This document shows, in pieces, positions 49,201 through 61,100 of a stretch of 64,000 nucleotides of DNA. This DNA is from Antedon mediterranea. Lineage: Eukaryota > Echinodermata > Crinoidea > Comatulida > Antedonidae. The notes beneath the pieces are model-generated. The model did not search any database, was not told the origin of the DNA, and worked only from the letters and a program-made list of their open reading frames with translations. Position 1 is the first letter of the stretch. The number at the start of each line of letters is the position of its first letter. The stretch spans positions 22,484,412 to 22,548,411 of the forward strand of contig NC_092675.1 in NCBI RefSeq assembly GCF_964355755.1, given 5' to 3'. The translations under genes and the position numbers were made by a program.

Positions 49201-50442
49201 CTGCCCTTTGGCTAAATAATACTGGATACTTTCATTGATATGAACATTGTTTTTTGCCATCACCAACATATCTGCTGAACTGTTTGCTTCCTGTCTTAGT
49301 TGATATCTGTAAGATATAATATAGTAGAGCCTCTGTTCACCTCCAGGATCCAATTAACAAAGTTTCAAAAAGGGTCCTCTCAATAGTGGTGTCCCTAGAT
49401 TGGGTCGTCGTCACATTGCTCTCGTTCATCACATTTGCCTTTCGTACCTTGACTCGAGAGTGTCCTTATTATAAGTAACTCCTTAATAGTTATAATTGAG
49501 GATTGGTTTACTATACAGTATTTACGATAACTAGGAAGGTAAAGTCGAAACCTAAGCTAAATCTAACGGCCGTTGTGCCCATCTCCATTTCTTTAGCGTT
49601 TGGGCCAGACTCAACTAGGTTGAAAGGTTTCTACATAGGCCTACTGTCACATGTTTTTGTCATACATACCTGAATATCTTGCGATGTTCCTGATTAAAAA
49701 TCCGACAAGATTGGCATAATAATGACCGTTCAAGTGTTTGTAGCCTATCTTCAGATATATTACTATATGTATTTTCTAAACGAAGGTCGTTTGTCATCCA
49801 TTTGATATCCCTTTGAATGAAACAAATAATCATTGATAGGTGGGGTTGGTAGTTAACATTGGAATATCATTTTCAATCAATTGTATGCGCCTTTGTCTGT
49901 AAACATTTCCTATTTTAGAATACGCAATACTCAGTGCTGTAGCTCAACATACGATAATATTGGAGAATTCTAGATATAGTACCGGTAACCGAGAATCGGG
50001 TGTTTTTAAAGTAAACTTATATACCGTCAATATTTTAGTTAACCACAAGTTGTTAAATTTGTTATTTTTTAATTAAAAATACTGAATTAAGTAGGAATTA
50101 AACATGTCGTCGCTTAATGATCCTCCATTTAGTTGTATACCATTCTTATCAAATCTTTGTTTTCAAAAGTAAAGTGTTTCTTGTTGTGTTTGCTGACTGG
50201 TATACTGAGACTCTATATTGTTTATGATCAAATGTACTATAATTGACTTACCCTTTTGGTATCTGAAGCTGGTATCCGTTTGGGGTAATGAATCCATGGA
50301 GTTGATACACAAAAACTATTACTAGTATCGCTATTGCAACATTAAGCGGTTTAGGCTTCTTTTTATAACGTATAAAAATGCCTACAATAATTATTTTAAC
50401 AAATATTACTACTAGCACGAGTATAGGGTTTAGCGTAAGCAT
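46298..50442 (-). CDS. ST8Sia-type alpha-2,8-sialyltransferase
   Basis: A Golgi type II enzyme that transfers sialic acid from CMP-sialic acid onto sialylated glycans (GT29 family). Seven exons on the minus strand: 50442-50252, 49810-49670, 49306-49156, 48554-48442, 47713-47624, 47082-46847 and 46521-46298. Phases close to 381 residues, near the usual 350-380. Sialylmotif L runs from about residue 172: RCSVIGNSGILQDSKCGSEI, then DKSDYVFRCNMAPV. Motif S is at about 307-330: GFYLTTTALDLCNEVHLFGF then WPF. The HYYE motif is at 344-347 and motif VS is H355/E360. Cys173, 187, 200, 319 and the penultimate Cys380 fit the ST8Sia disulphide pattern. Which ST8Sia subtype it is cannot be told. The N-terminus has two hydrophobic stretches, about 5-22 and 32-48, around RYKKKPKP; one membrane anchor is expected, so the start may be wrong or an upstream exon may splice to a TAG at about 50391. 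Confidence 0.9.
47228..47575 (+). mobile_element. tRNA-derived SINE (ST8Sia intron)
   Basis: A B-box-like GGCAAGGGTTCGAGGCTC follows an A-box-like GTAATCCATAGCC. The body contains GTGCACTTTAAAGAACCTAG and GGGCGTTCCCCGGTGTA, and the tail has CACAGCGCTCTAATC with a second AGCGC block before AATGTCAC. Length and order fit a SINE of about 350 bp. It lies in the intron between exons 5 and 6. The family name is unknown to me. Confidence 0.65.
47774..47925. mobile_element. Palindromic element with 40-bp inverted ends (ST8Sia intron)
   Basis: The left arm starts GTTGATATAAAGTTTGCGGT and runs through ACACCACGTATATTAGTTCT; the right arm is its complement with one mismatch. Between them, GAAAAGAACTGTTGAGTTTC and CTGAGGACGATCAAAGCATA lead to TTGATGAAACGTC. 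Related sequence is at about 62190-62275 in a PIF1 intron. The interior resembles the repeated terminal sequence of Penelope-like elements, and CTGAGGA plus GAAAC recalls a hammerhead core; both points are weak inferences. Confidence 0.7.
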
Positions 50443-51845
50443 GATAACTGTTGTGTCCACAGGTTGGACGGAGTAGGCATGGATGTCAAGTCTGGAAACC
50501 AATCAATGCAATTTGCTCTCTATCTCTAAATTAATAAATAGCACGTAAGTTAAGCTCAGAATTTAAAACAATTTTTGTCCTAAATTGATTGCAAAACCGC
50601 ATATTGTGAGGCTTATTTCTAGAGTAAAACACAATCACACGTATTAATACAAAAAGACTTTGACCCGTTTATCAATCTGTACTAACATTTTATTCATGGA
50701 TCAAGCCGTATTGTCAATATTGGTCTTAAATAATTTCAGCAACCATTCAATGCAATGATATGAAGCTCTACATTGTTACGTAATAGTCCATATGTTGTTT
50801 CCACCACCCGGCGTTCTTTTCATGGTTGATCAATTCTACGTATTCGAGATTCCTTTTACTGCAAAATGACAATAACTATACTAATTATATTTAAAAATAT
50901 TTAAAAACAGAAAAGGTTACAGAATGCTGCCTGTTTTTTTTCCATTAACGCTAAATTATTCTTCACCTGGAAAATGTACATAATCATTTGAATATAATAC
51001 TTCCTTAAAGATCACATGTATTTTTGTTTTACTACCGTATATTAATGACATGAGCCGCTGAGTACGTGATGACGAACGCGACACACCAAATGACACTACC
51101 ACCATTTACAGAGTTGGTTGGTGGAATTGTATCTACACGTTACCAGCATGTGGCAATCGGTGTATATTCTTAATGCCATTTGATACATATCTCATCTGTA
51201 ACAAAATACCATCTTTTTTGTCAAAACAATCTTGTATGTATTTTAAAGTATACATATTATTAGTGTAATTGCTTCCGTTTGTGTCTAGCGAAAATATTTC
51301 ATAGGCCTCATTTATACTGAAAAGATTCTTAATAATGACCTAATGGTAATCGTTTTGATATCTTACAGATTGTAATTCTCTATAACATTATTAATGTACT
51401 ATCGTTTATAAAGTTACTATACACATGCGCACGAACATTAAAAAGATTTGCATTTTGGGTCATGCTCAGTCAGACATTTGCACTATACTAGTCCTACGTG
51501 ACCACATGATGACATTGTCATGATATTCTATTTGTTCCTGAATCATATACTGAACAGAATGTGAGAAATAGCATCTGCTTAATACGTATATATTTGTACA
51601 AGTTAACCAGCCGATTCTCAATAGACCTATTGCCCAGTCGTATCATATATACCGTTAGAAGTTGGATTTTTAAGAGAATTAGAAAGACCCGATGTCATGA
51701 ATTTAAATAATCATTTATCGTAGCCCGTTACTAACTATTTTATTATTGTAGGCCTATAAAAACGATGTTAAGCTCAATTTTAATTTTAACTCTAAAGAGT
51801 TGCATGTCTAGTACGTAGTGTAGAACGTAAGAATTACCATTAAAG

Positions 51846-52213
51846 TTTGGTTCCCACTAGAACGTAACGTAAGGACGTAAATGCAACGCAAGCGTTTTAA
51901 CCAATGACAAGCGAAGTTATAGACAGTTAGCAGTCACAAGCGAATAAGCCATCGCTTGTGATTGGTCAATTCACTTGCGTTGCGTTACGTCGACCTTATA
52001 ATAATAATAATAATAATAATAATAAGATTTTTATAGCGCACATACCACTCCAGAGTGCTCAAGGCGCATTTAAAAATAAAAATAAATAAATCATACAAAT
52101 TCCTGATTACGTACGTAAAATTGTGCAAATTGTTATGACTACGAAGGGGAAATACATAGAATACATATTAAGTGAATTAAGTCCTTGTGTTGCGTCGCTA
52201 GTGGGAACCACGC
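51846..52213. mobile_element. Palindromic MITE, family A (copy 4), split by an insertion
   Basis: The left part, 51846-51992, opens TTTGGTTCCCACTAG and reaches CACTTGCGTTGCGTTACGTC. The missing right end, TCCTTGTGTTGCGTCGCTAG then TGGGAACCACGC, resumes at about 52182. The intervening ~190 bp is a (AAT)n run plus SINE-like sequence containing TTTTTATAGCGCACATACCA and GTGCTCAAGGCGC. Confidence 0.78.
51993..52181 (+). mobile_element. SINE-like insertion inside a MITE
   Basis: (AAT)n, then ATTTTTATAGCGCACATACC and AGTGCTCAAGGCGCATTTAA, then a tail containing AAATTGTGCAAATTGTTATG and GGGGAAATACATAGAATACA. The tail reappears in inverted orientation at about 52387-52455, so this insertion or its neighbourhood was duplicated in inverse around the next MITE. 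Confidence 0.65.
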
Positions 52214-52226
52214 TTCACTCTCTAAT

Positions 52227-52386
52227 GCTTGGTTCCCACAAGAGACGCAACGCAAGGACGTAAGACGCAACGCAGGCGAATTGAGCAATCGAAAGCAATG
52301 GATTATTCAAACTGTCGCTTGTGATTGGTCAATTCCCATGTGTTGCGGCTTACGTCCTTGCGTTGCGTCCTAGTGGGAACCAAGCT
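52227..52386. mobile_element. Palindromic MITE, family A (copy 5, best preserved)
   Basis: Opens GCTTGGTTCCCACAAGAGAC and closes GCGTCCTAGTGGGAACCAAG plus C. Arms: GCAACGCAAGGACGTAAG on the left and CTTACGTCCTTGCGTTGCG on the right. Centre: AACTGTCGCTTGTGATTGGT. At 160 bp it is the reference copy for the family in this window. Confidence 0.88.
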
Positions 52387-52568
52387 TAATATGTATTCTA
52401 TGTATTTCCCCTTCATAATCATAACAATTTGCACAATTTTACGTACGTAATTAAAATCGGGCTATAATAATTTGGTAGAATAGTTCTAGCTCGTATTCTA
52501 CAAATTTACCTAGCTCATAATTGAATAATAAGAATAAAATTAATATTTATAACTTTTGTCTAATACTC

Positions 52569-55500
52569 CTATTGCACTTGTTGTATGTGTGTATCATAAT
52601 AATACAGAAATATTTTAGCTCTGTCGACAATTACATTGAGTAAATGTTCTATACCAGGTCGTCCACCAACCCCATCCCAGTAGGCCTTGTCGATAAACAA
52701 CGATTGTAACAGCTTGAGTTTCAACTTGCCTTTCCGCATAATATCAACTGCTCCAACAGGAAACCTGTGAAAAGAAGGTGTGAACATGATACCATAAAAG
52801 CAGAGAAAACAGAATATGTCAAGAGGATCATTTATCATAAAGAAACCTCAAAGGTGGAGCTGTAGCTTGGTGGTTAACGTGCTTGCCATCCAATCCCAAG
52901 GTCCAGGGTTAAATCCTGACCAAGTGCCAGGGTTGTAACTCGCCACTCTTTCAAATCCACTCCCTAAGCCTCAAATAAGACTTTATAAGCATGATAAATT
53001 ATAAAATAGTTTACCCATCCTGTAATTTGATTGGATGAGTATGAAATAAATAAAAAGAAGCCTAGGATATATTAAATGCTATTTAATTTGTAATACGAAC
53101 AAAGGAAGTAATGGCCGAATTAAACTTCATATTTATTTAATCGTATTTTTAATTGTATTCTTAACATGAATGAATTTAAAATGAATCTTAAACAGAAGCT
53201 ACGATAATAAGCACATAATAGTCCATCCGGTTTTTTTTTAGTCTCAGTAGTGTTTTTCTTAAAATTTGGATACCTCTACTACTGAGCTGTTCATTAAGAG
53301 AAAACATGTTTGTAGATTACGAATGTGTAATTACATGATTTTAAATTAACAGATGATCTAACGTTCTCATGTTAAAGAGTTGTTGTTGTTGGTACTCATG
53401 TGCTACTTAATTGCTAAAACTGGTAGTAATTAATAATTGTTATATTATAAGTAGCTTTATAAATTTAAACAAATATATTACAAAACTTTCTCTCAAGACT
53501 TGTAATTAGTTTTTTTATTCTATCTTAAAACTTGTCTGTAAGTATAATTCATTGTAACTATGTATTTCTGAGTTTCAACAACTATGCTTCCAGTTTGAAT
53601 TAAAACCATTTCTATATAAGAATTGGGAACTGTGTATTTAGAATTTGAATTGATATTTATTGCGTTCGATGTGAAACGCTACGTCATCAAACACCATAAT
53701 CTTTGATCTGACAGAACTCGATGGGTACATGCCGGGTGCACAACATGCTTGCTGCGAGTAACCACTTTATTATGAAATAGCCTAATTAGTTTTTCCGCAC
53801 GAAGCTGTTAAAAAATTAAAATGTGCTGCTGGTTGTTTTAACCAAAATGCCGCTTTTGACCTTTCTGAGACATCAGGTCATTTAAAGTTGAAATTAAGGG
53901 TAGGCCTATAATGTTGTACGATGGGGCTCAAGCCTCTGGAGATGATATTGTAGGCCTACACATGTATTTGTTGCGTATAATGTAAGAAATGAATACTTAC
54001 TTTCGAACTCTGTTAAGAATCTCGAAATCAACTGATTTTTCTGAACGTATGATATTCATGTCATTTTTTAAAAATAATAGTTGATTGCTGTTTTGTGATT
54101 TGTGTACAGTACCAATATTTGTGTTGGAGCAATCTTTAATATTGACAGTATTCAAACATTCGTTTTCAGCTGGCTGAATCCCACAGCAGTGTTTATTCAA
54201 TCGATTGTGGTTCTAAAGAAGATAAAGAACAATGGTGTTGTTGGGACTACATCAATATTTCTACCGAAGCTTGATACATGATATTATGTCTAGTGACAAT
54301 AAACAGCCTACATTACCGTGTCTTCTGACTGTAACATTCGTCACACTATGTGTTAGGCTAATATGTAGATGTTAATAAATATGTATTGACATCAGTAGAC
54401 ATGGTAATATAGACTCTTTATTTTCGCCGGGTACCGAACATCGGATGAATTTTTTCTTTATTCAGTTTATTAACATATATTTTGGAAAGTTAAAAATTGG
54501 ATAGAAACATTGTTCGTATAGTGTAAAACTGCTTTACTACAACTTCTTTTTTTAGTTTCATCAATCGCGAATAACTAAACCTTTCTTAAATATTACCTTG
54601 TGGTGTGGAATTTTTAATAAACAGAGCAAATGGTTTAATAAATCCATTTTAAACTAATTTGAGTAGTTTGTTTTAAGATAATAAAATACGTTTGTCGCCA
54701 TTAATTCAAACAAAAAAGTTGTTCATAACTTACCTGCAGGAGAAAATCAAACAATGCCAGCTTTCCCCACTCTAGACCGTCAATTCCGCCACATTTCCTA
54801 GACCTACTGATATCCGAAAGCTGGACATTTTTACATGATAAAACATCTTGCTTTAAAAGATCACCAACTGCTTGAATATCTAAATTATTTCTCATTGCCA
54901 CCACGGAATGCAGTGAGTTCTCTGGAATGTTTAAAGTTCTTGCAACATTTCCTTTCATACGTTTTGCCACAGTTGGCATTACTCTACGTAAACCAAGAAC
55001 TCTGTCCAAATGAAAAGCTAGAACTTCATGCAAAGATAACGAGTGTGATGTCAGACCATATACTTTAACATCTGACGGTTTGATTCCTAAACCTTCAATG
55101 GCTTTGTGTTGAAAAGCATCGTGATGAGTTTCGTGTGTAAATCGTAGTGTTTTCCAATTTATGTCGTTTGGAGTTAGTTCTAGATTACTAATACGTAGGA
55201 CATCTTTATCTTCTGAGAGTGTTATCATTGAATTAATGTCTTCAACAGAAAACCATTCTGGCTTTGCAAAAAATCGTATACTTCCTTTGACGTAGGCGGC
55301 AGATTTTTGTACCATATTTTGGGTTTTTCGAATGTTTTTACTCAGACCTAACGGAGAATCAAAAAGGCCACTTCTATCTTCTCCTATTGACGTCTGAGTA
55401 TAGTGAAATTTACTTCTTATTGCTCGTTTATCTCTTTCTCTCATACGTTTTAATTCGACTTTGTCTTCTTTTTTTGCTCTTACAATTGGCTTAGGAGTAT

Positions 55501-55792
55501 GTTTACGGGTATCTTCAATAGTAACGTAATGCACGTTTGAAATACTTCTATCCAAGGTCAGTCGTTTTAAACTTCTTTGATTTAATTTGTGCTTACGTAA
55601 ATCTTCATTATTGTTCGATTGTTTTTGCAGTATCCCCTGCCTACTACCTGATGCCAAATGCTTTCTAGAGTTTGCAATGACGTTTTCGCCAAACTGATTG
55701 TATATCGCCAAACTGATCATAACAGAAACTGTAGCAACATAAATGATCTTTCTAAGTCTCCTTGAAAGGTATAATTTATGTCGCCAACGCAT
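52569..55792 (-). CDS. GASK1: Golgi-associated kinase 1 (GASK1/FAM198) family protein
   Basis: Type II Golgi protein of the GASK1 family, related to the FAM20/Four-jointed secretory kinases; the vertebrate members GASK1A and GASK1B are poorly characterised. Three exons on the minus strand: 55792-54734, 54212-54001 and 52764-52569. GTAAGT donors and matching phases give 488 residues, against 519 in human GASK1B. A short basic N-terminus is followed by a membrane anchor, about 15-33 (KIIYVATVSVMISLAIYNQF), and a basic stem to about 165. The conserved region begins near PEWFSVEDINSM and includes EVLAFHLDRVLGLRRVMPTV, GIDGLEWGKLALFDFLLQ at the end of exon 1, NKHCCGIQP in exon 2, and KLLQSLFIDKAYWDGVGGRP then GIEHLL in exon 3. 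These blocks, in this order, match vertebrate GASK1. Catalytic residues cannot be assigned with confidence. It is one of at least two vertebrate paralogues, so A or B is not specified. Confidence 0.9.
52855..52950 (+). mobile_element. tRNA-related SINE head (GASK1 intron)
   Basis: A-box-like TAGCTTGGTGGTTAACGTGC and B-box-like GGTCCAGGGTTAAATCCTG are spaced as in a tRNA, followed by AAGTGCCAGGGTTGTAAC. The T arm CAGGG/CCTG pairs only partly. It lies within the second GASK1 intron. Confidence 0.55.
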
Positions 55793-58160
55793 CTCTTGAA
55801 AGTTTAAGAACTCGCATATTATTTTAATTAAAGTTAAGATTTAGACGTTAGACCACTAATCTTACAGACAAACAAAATGCCAATTTGTAAACTTTCAAAA
55901 AGCGAAATAATGATCAAATGTTACTCAAAGTGTACTTACTGTTCGGTATGGTTGAAAGCTCAGTATTATATTAATACTAGCTGTTCTAAATCGGTGTTTG
56001 AAACGTCATTTGACGAAATCTTGCTTATAAAAATCAAAATAGTGACTCAGCGTCGAGACGCTTGAACTCATTGGTTAACCGTGTCGTACTGATCGGCGGG
56101 GGAGGGTCTATCGTATGTTTCACATAAGTAATAGGCCTACTGGAGAAAGTGATTCACCGGGGTGTTGTCTAGTTTAGCTGTATTTGGTAATCGAACGATG
56201 AATGCTAAGGGTCAAATCACCACTGGAAACCTATCGAGATCAACTAGCCAAAGAGCTCAATTTCTTCTTTCTTGAAGGCCCTGCTGAGTTTAACCTTCGG
56301 TGTCGCCAATTATTTACCATAGCTTGTACTGAATCTCTTGTCTAGCGACAATTTTGAATTATCATCTGGGTGACGAAAATAAACAATAATGTTGAGAGTT
56401 ATCGCTGTAATCTTACGTCTCTCCTGGTTACTTACTGTCCTGTACCGAAGTACAACATCCATGCAAACAAGTCTTACGCAATTAAGTTGATTTAAATTCA
56501 ATTAGTTGTCAAGAATGTTCAAAACAATATTCCTAAAATATAAAACGTAAATACTAGCAAACAATTCCGATTTTGTAAATTGTCATGATCCAAAGACTTC
56601 CAAGTTGATTGATCTATCCCTAAAATCAACAAGACAATTACACACTAAATTTACAAACAGTAACTTATATCTACACACGCTCCAGTGTTTGCTCTGTGTT
56701 TCTGCACTTGAAAGAATGTAAGTTATACTATCTTCGTCAGTGTTAATATTACTTCTGTAGAGTATTTTTACGAACTAAATATTATATATCACTGCTCCAA
56801 AAAACTAACAATTCACGAAAACCTAGTCTGCTAAAGTTTGTATAAAATCTTTATATATCATTGTGGTTCGTTTTCGTTTCTATATATTTTTTTTCTAGAA
56901 AAAAACACAACAATTTTTTGACAAAACCATGAATCCAACTTCCCACTAGACATCCAGTTGATAATCAGAAGACAGTGAAACAATCAATATAATTTATTCT
57001 AGACACCCTTTTGGTCTAGCTAAGTGAGTGATGTTAGGCAGCCAAGTGAAATAAATGAAAACTGAAATTAGGCCTTTTTGTTATTTATTGCCGAAAACAA
57101 ATAACACAGTGCCTATTCCTTTTGGGGTACCGTAGGATTAATCTATTTTTATCCTCTTGATTATTCAACTGATTTATTCAAGATCGACCGCCGAACATAT
57201 TAGGCCTATATCTGTTATTTTCCTTCACTATAGTGATTGGAATGATCCGTCTCCGCCACTGCCCTCATGTGCTTATTATTGATTTTTACAATACTATTAT
57301 TTAGCATGGTTATATTCTAACCGTTTAAACGGACTATATTGTGTTTTTATAATTTAGTTTTAAAACAAAACAAAATCATCCAATTTTCCTTTAGATTTCC
57401 ATTTTTGTAAACAAAGAATTCTGAAGGTACATTTTGCGCGCCATATTTCACGCTTCAATGACGACCGTTGTTGTGATTGGACAACTACCGTGACATAAAT
57501 ATATATGTGGCCGGGAATTTTAAAATTTAAAATACTTTTTGTTTTGTTATGATCCGTGGTCATGAATGCTGTTCATTTTAGTGATAATCGTGTTTTATAT
57601 TTTATTTTAAGGTAAATTTTGATTAGCACATTAGATAGAATATAATGTTTTGTTATCGTTTGTATACGACGTTAAGGAGTAGACTAAGACTGATGTGTTA
57701 GTTGGTGCTAGTTAGGCTAGGCCTCTAGCCTAGCCTGTCTGTTATTTTTCTGTATTATTTTATGTGTCTACTAGCGGCGTACTGTTGCGTTGGCTAGCTA
57801 GGCCTAGGCCTAGTAGTAGTAGGTAGAGAAGGTCATCGGATCCATTCATGATCCATAATAGACGTGGCCTGCTTTGAGGTCTCTGAGTCAGCAAAGTACT
57901 TGTTATTGTTAAGCATCCATAGGCCTAGGCTTTTTGCTTGGGAATCCTTATAGACTAGTTAATATAGTTAACCTAATTATTTAGCTGGCCATATATATGC
58001 AAGCATGCTAGCATATGATTTATATGATGCTAGTTAGTAGTAAAACTGGTATTTAAGTCCCTACACACTACAGTTTAACCACACTACTAGATAGACTGCA
58101 GTCTACTACTAGCTTGTATATTGTATAGTCATTTTGTATTTTTGTTTACAGTGATTTGAA
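55793..58160. other. Divergent intergenic region between GASK1 and PIF1
   Basis: No ORF with recognisable features. It must contain the promoters of both genes. A cluster of GCTAGGCCTAGCC-like words lies at 57710-57830, close to the likely PIF1 transcription start. No defined core promoter element can be assigned. An acceptor-like TTTGTTTACAG just before the PIF1 ATG suggests a non-coding 5' exon upstream. Confidence 0.5.
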
Positions 58161-61100
58161 ATGGAAAGTGCAGAACTTAGTTGCAGTATTACCATGCAAA
58201 CACTAAATGTTAGCGGAGAAATCATTAAACGGCACACATCAAGAACAGCAAATGTGATTGTTGGTCGCAACCAGTTTAAAGATGTCATTCTCAAAGTGAC
58301 AATTAACAATAATGTCACAAAATACTGTATGACTGAAAATGTTAAAGTACATAAACGATTTGTAAGAGAGGGCAAAGCAACAATAGCATTCCCACAAAAA
58401 AGAATACAACTTCTTCTGTCAAACTGCCCTCCACACAAACTTAATGCCCTCATAAAATGTGTTGCCTTGAAAGTAGAGTGTAGTAAATCAAAAAAACCTT
58501 TAACTGCACGAATGAGACTTCTCTCAGATATGCCACATACTTTCGAGGAGATAAGTCCTTTGAACGAGAAAGATGTTAATACAGTTAATGATATGAGAGC
58601 AAAGGCAGAAGAAGCTAAGGGATCAACGACAACACCACATCAGGCGAAGAGAAGAGTACAGAAACGTCCAAGACCTGATTCAGAAGATACACAGAATGTT
58701 GTAAGAAGTACTAGATTGTCTTTTGTTTACTGATTGCTCATTCTACACAGTATTTAGGCCACAATCCAAGCACAGTGTTCAAGACCTGCTACTGTATATA
58801 TTTATTTATTAATTCTCTCTGAGCACTAAATCCTTTTACCCAGAACTATGTATGCGACTAGTAGTTAAGTGCAATGATCGATTGTTTACAGATATTTGTT
58901 TTATATTCTTTTATTTAGATGCCCCGAAAGAAGCTAAGTGTGTCACTACCAACAATTAGGTTAAACAAAGGTCAGATGAAGGTGTTAGAAGCTGTGTTGT
59001 CAGGCAGTAACATCTTCTTCACTGGCAGTGCAGGGACTGGCAAGTCATTTCTACTGAAACACATCATTGGTGCTTTACCTCCAAACAGTACATTTGTTAC
59101 AGCAAGTACTGGAGTTGCTGCATGTCACATAGGTGGCACAACTGTACATCAATTTGCTGGTGAATAACGATAATAAATATTTGCATGGTTTTAAATATTG
59201 TTATATGCATTGTGTGTGTTTCAACAGCAGTGTTTATTTTTTAAATATAAAGTTGTTTTCTTCATTTAAAAAAACCAAAAAAGACATTTTAATATCATAC
59301 AGCTCTTTCTATACAATGTACATAACAATTATAATATGATTTACTAGGAAAGATACCTTTCCCAAAAAGGTTGCCCCTCCTCAGTTTAAAACCTTTCCAG
59401 TACAATTCCAATTATTTTGATGTGTGGATGATGTGTGCAATAGTAAAATGAACATTTACTTATACATAGAAGCAACACGTGCTTTTTACTCTTGTGTCAA
59501 TTTTATCCCATTTAAATTAAGTTTGTCAACAAAATTTCTTTCAATAGATTTGTCTGCATTTTCCATTAAAGCAATATCAGTTTTAATTGGTCAATCCATA
59601 ACAACAGAACAACTGAATGATTATATTATCAATTGTAGGAATTGGATCAGGTGCATTACCAGTGGAACAGTGTATTGAACTTGCTTCAAGACCAGCAAGA
59701 AGGAGCATTTGGTTGAGGTGTCGCCATCTGATTATAGATGAAATTTCAATGGTTGATGGAGAAATGTTCACAAAGTTAGATGTAAGACATAAATAAATAC
59801 TAAAGATTATTAAAATAATACAAATTCCATTCATTCGCCTTCATGACTTTTCAAATATGTCTTTATGCCTTCAATTGGCCTATTCGATTGTTGACTTTAA
59901 TATTGTTTTCCCATTGAGTACTGTATTTGGTTAATAGAGTATTTTAACCATTCAGTTAATAGTACTTGACAAATGTTAATTTATCATTTGAATAAAAAAT
60001 GTATCAGTACTTAGCAGATTTTCTGGTAGCCACAAAGGTTTCCCAGTCGATTTCATCAAAATGGGACAATCTTCAGTACTGTACATATTTTACTATGCTT
60101 GTAGAAATAAAAAAATGTTATTGTGTACTTTAGGCAGTGGCACGGTCAGTTCGTAACAACTCACAACCATTTGGAGGAATTCAAATCATATTAAGTGGCG
60201 ACTTCTTCCAGCTACCACCAGTTACTAAAACTGGAGAAAAGAAGTTTTGCTTTCAGGTTTGTGCAAACTAATGTTTATTACATATTTGGTAAAAGATTTT
60301 GGTTCAGTTTTAGGATAGCAGGATCTGTCCACATAGACCAGTAATAATTTAGGGGATTACCATTAGAGACAACCTACACCTGTCTCCCAATCAGGGACAG
60401 CCTACACCCATTAAACGAAACTTAACACCAGTTGGAAAAACTAAAGTTAATATTATTTATTAATCATATTACAAAAACGAGTCATTTTAAGGTTTGAACA
60501 CAATCATTTTAATTATTAAACTATGGTCCCACATTAATTAATGATGCAACTCTTATGTTATACTTTTTACAGTCACCTGCTTGGAACCGAAGTATTGGGA
60601 CAACATTTGAACTCACAGAGGTCAAGAGGCAGAGTGACCCAAAGTTCATTCAAGCATTACAAAATATTCGTACTGGAAGGTAGTAAAAGTGAAATATAGG
60701 CCCTATAATTCTTTTGTTGGTATTGAATATGTATTTCAGTTAAACATTATATATTACTATAAACTTCTTGATTTATATGTAGGTGCCCTCCAGAAGTTCA
60801 GCAGCAACTGACCGCAACTGCATCACACTCAATTGATAGTAATGGTATCCTAGCAACAAGACTGTGTACACACAAAGAAGATGTCAATCAAATTAATGAA
60901 ATTCAACTTCAGAAGCTCCCAGGTCAGAATTTTAAATGTTTACTACAGTATCAGTCTACCTGGCAAGGCATCAACTTTAAGATGTTTAAAGGCTTTCTTT
61001 GTAGTTTAAATGTCATAGTGGTTTGAAAAAGTTGATGTGTACTGTTCAATGGTTTTAAGCTGGTCTGGACAGTATTATACCATAGAGATATCTCTATGAT

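Larger units (their letters stand above)
50503..52568. other. Intergenic region between the ST8Sia and GASK1 genes
   Basis: No protein gene is supported. It should hold the 5' end of the ST8Sia gene and the GASK1 3' UTR. From 51846 to 52460 it is a nested cluster of MITE-A copies and a SINE-like insertion. Nothing was identified from 50503 to 51845. Confidence 0.55.

Noticed and set aside
54835-55068. 77-codon plus-strand ORF
   Set aside because: Antisense shadow of GASK1 exon 1.
58109-58453. 114-codon minus-strand ORF
   Set aside because: Antisense shadow of PIF1 exon 1.
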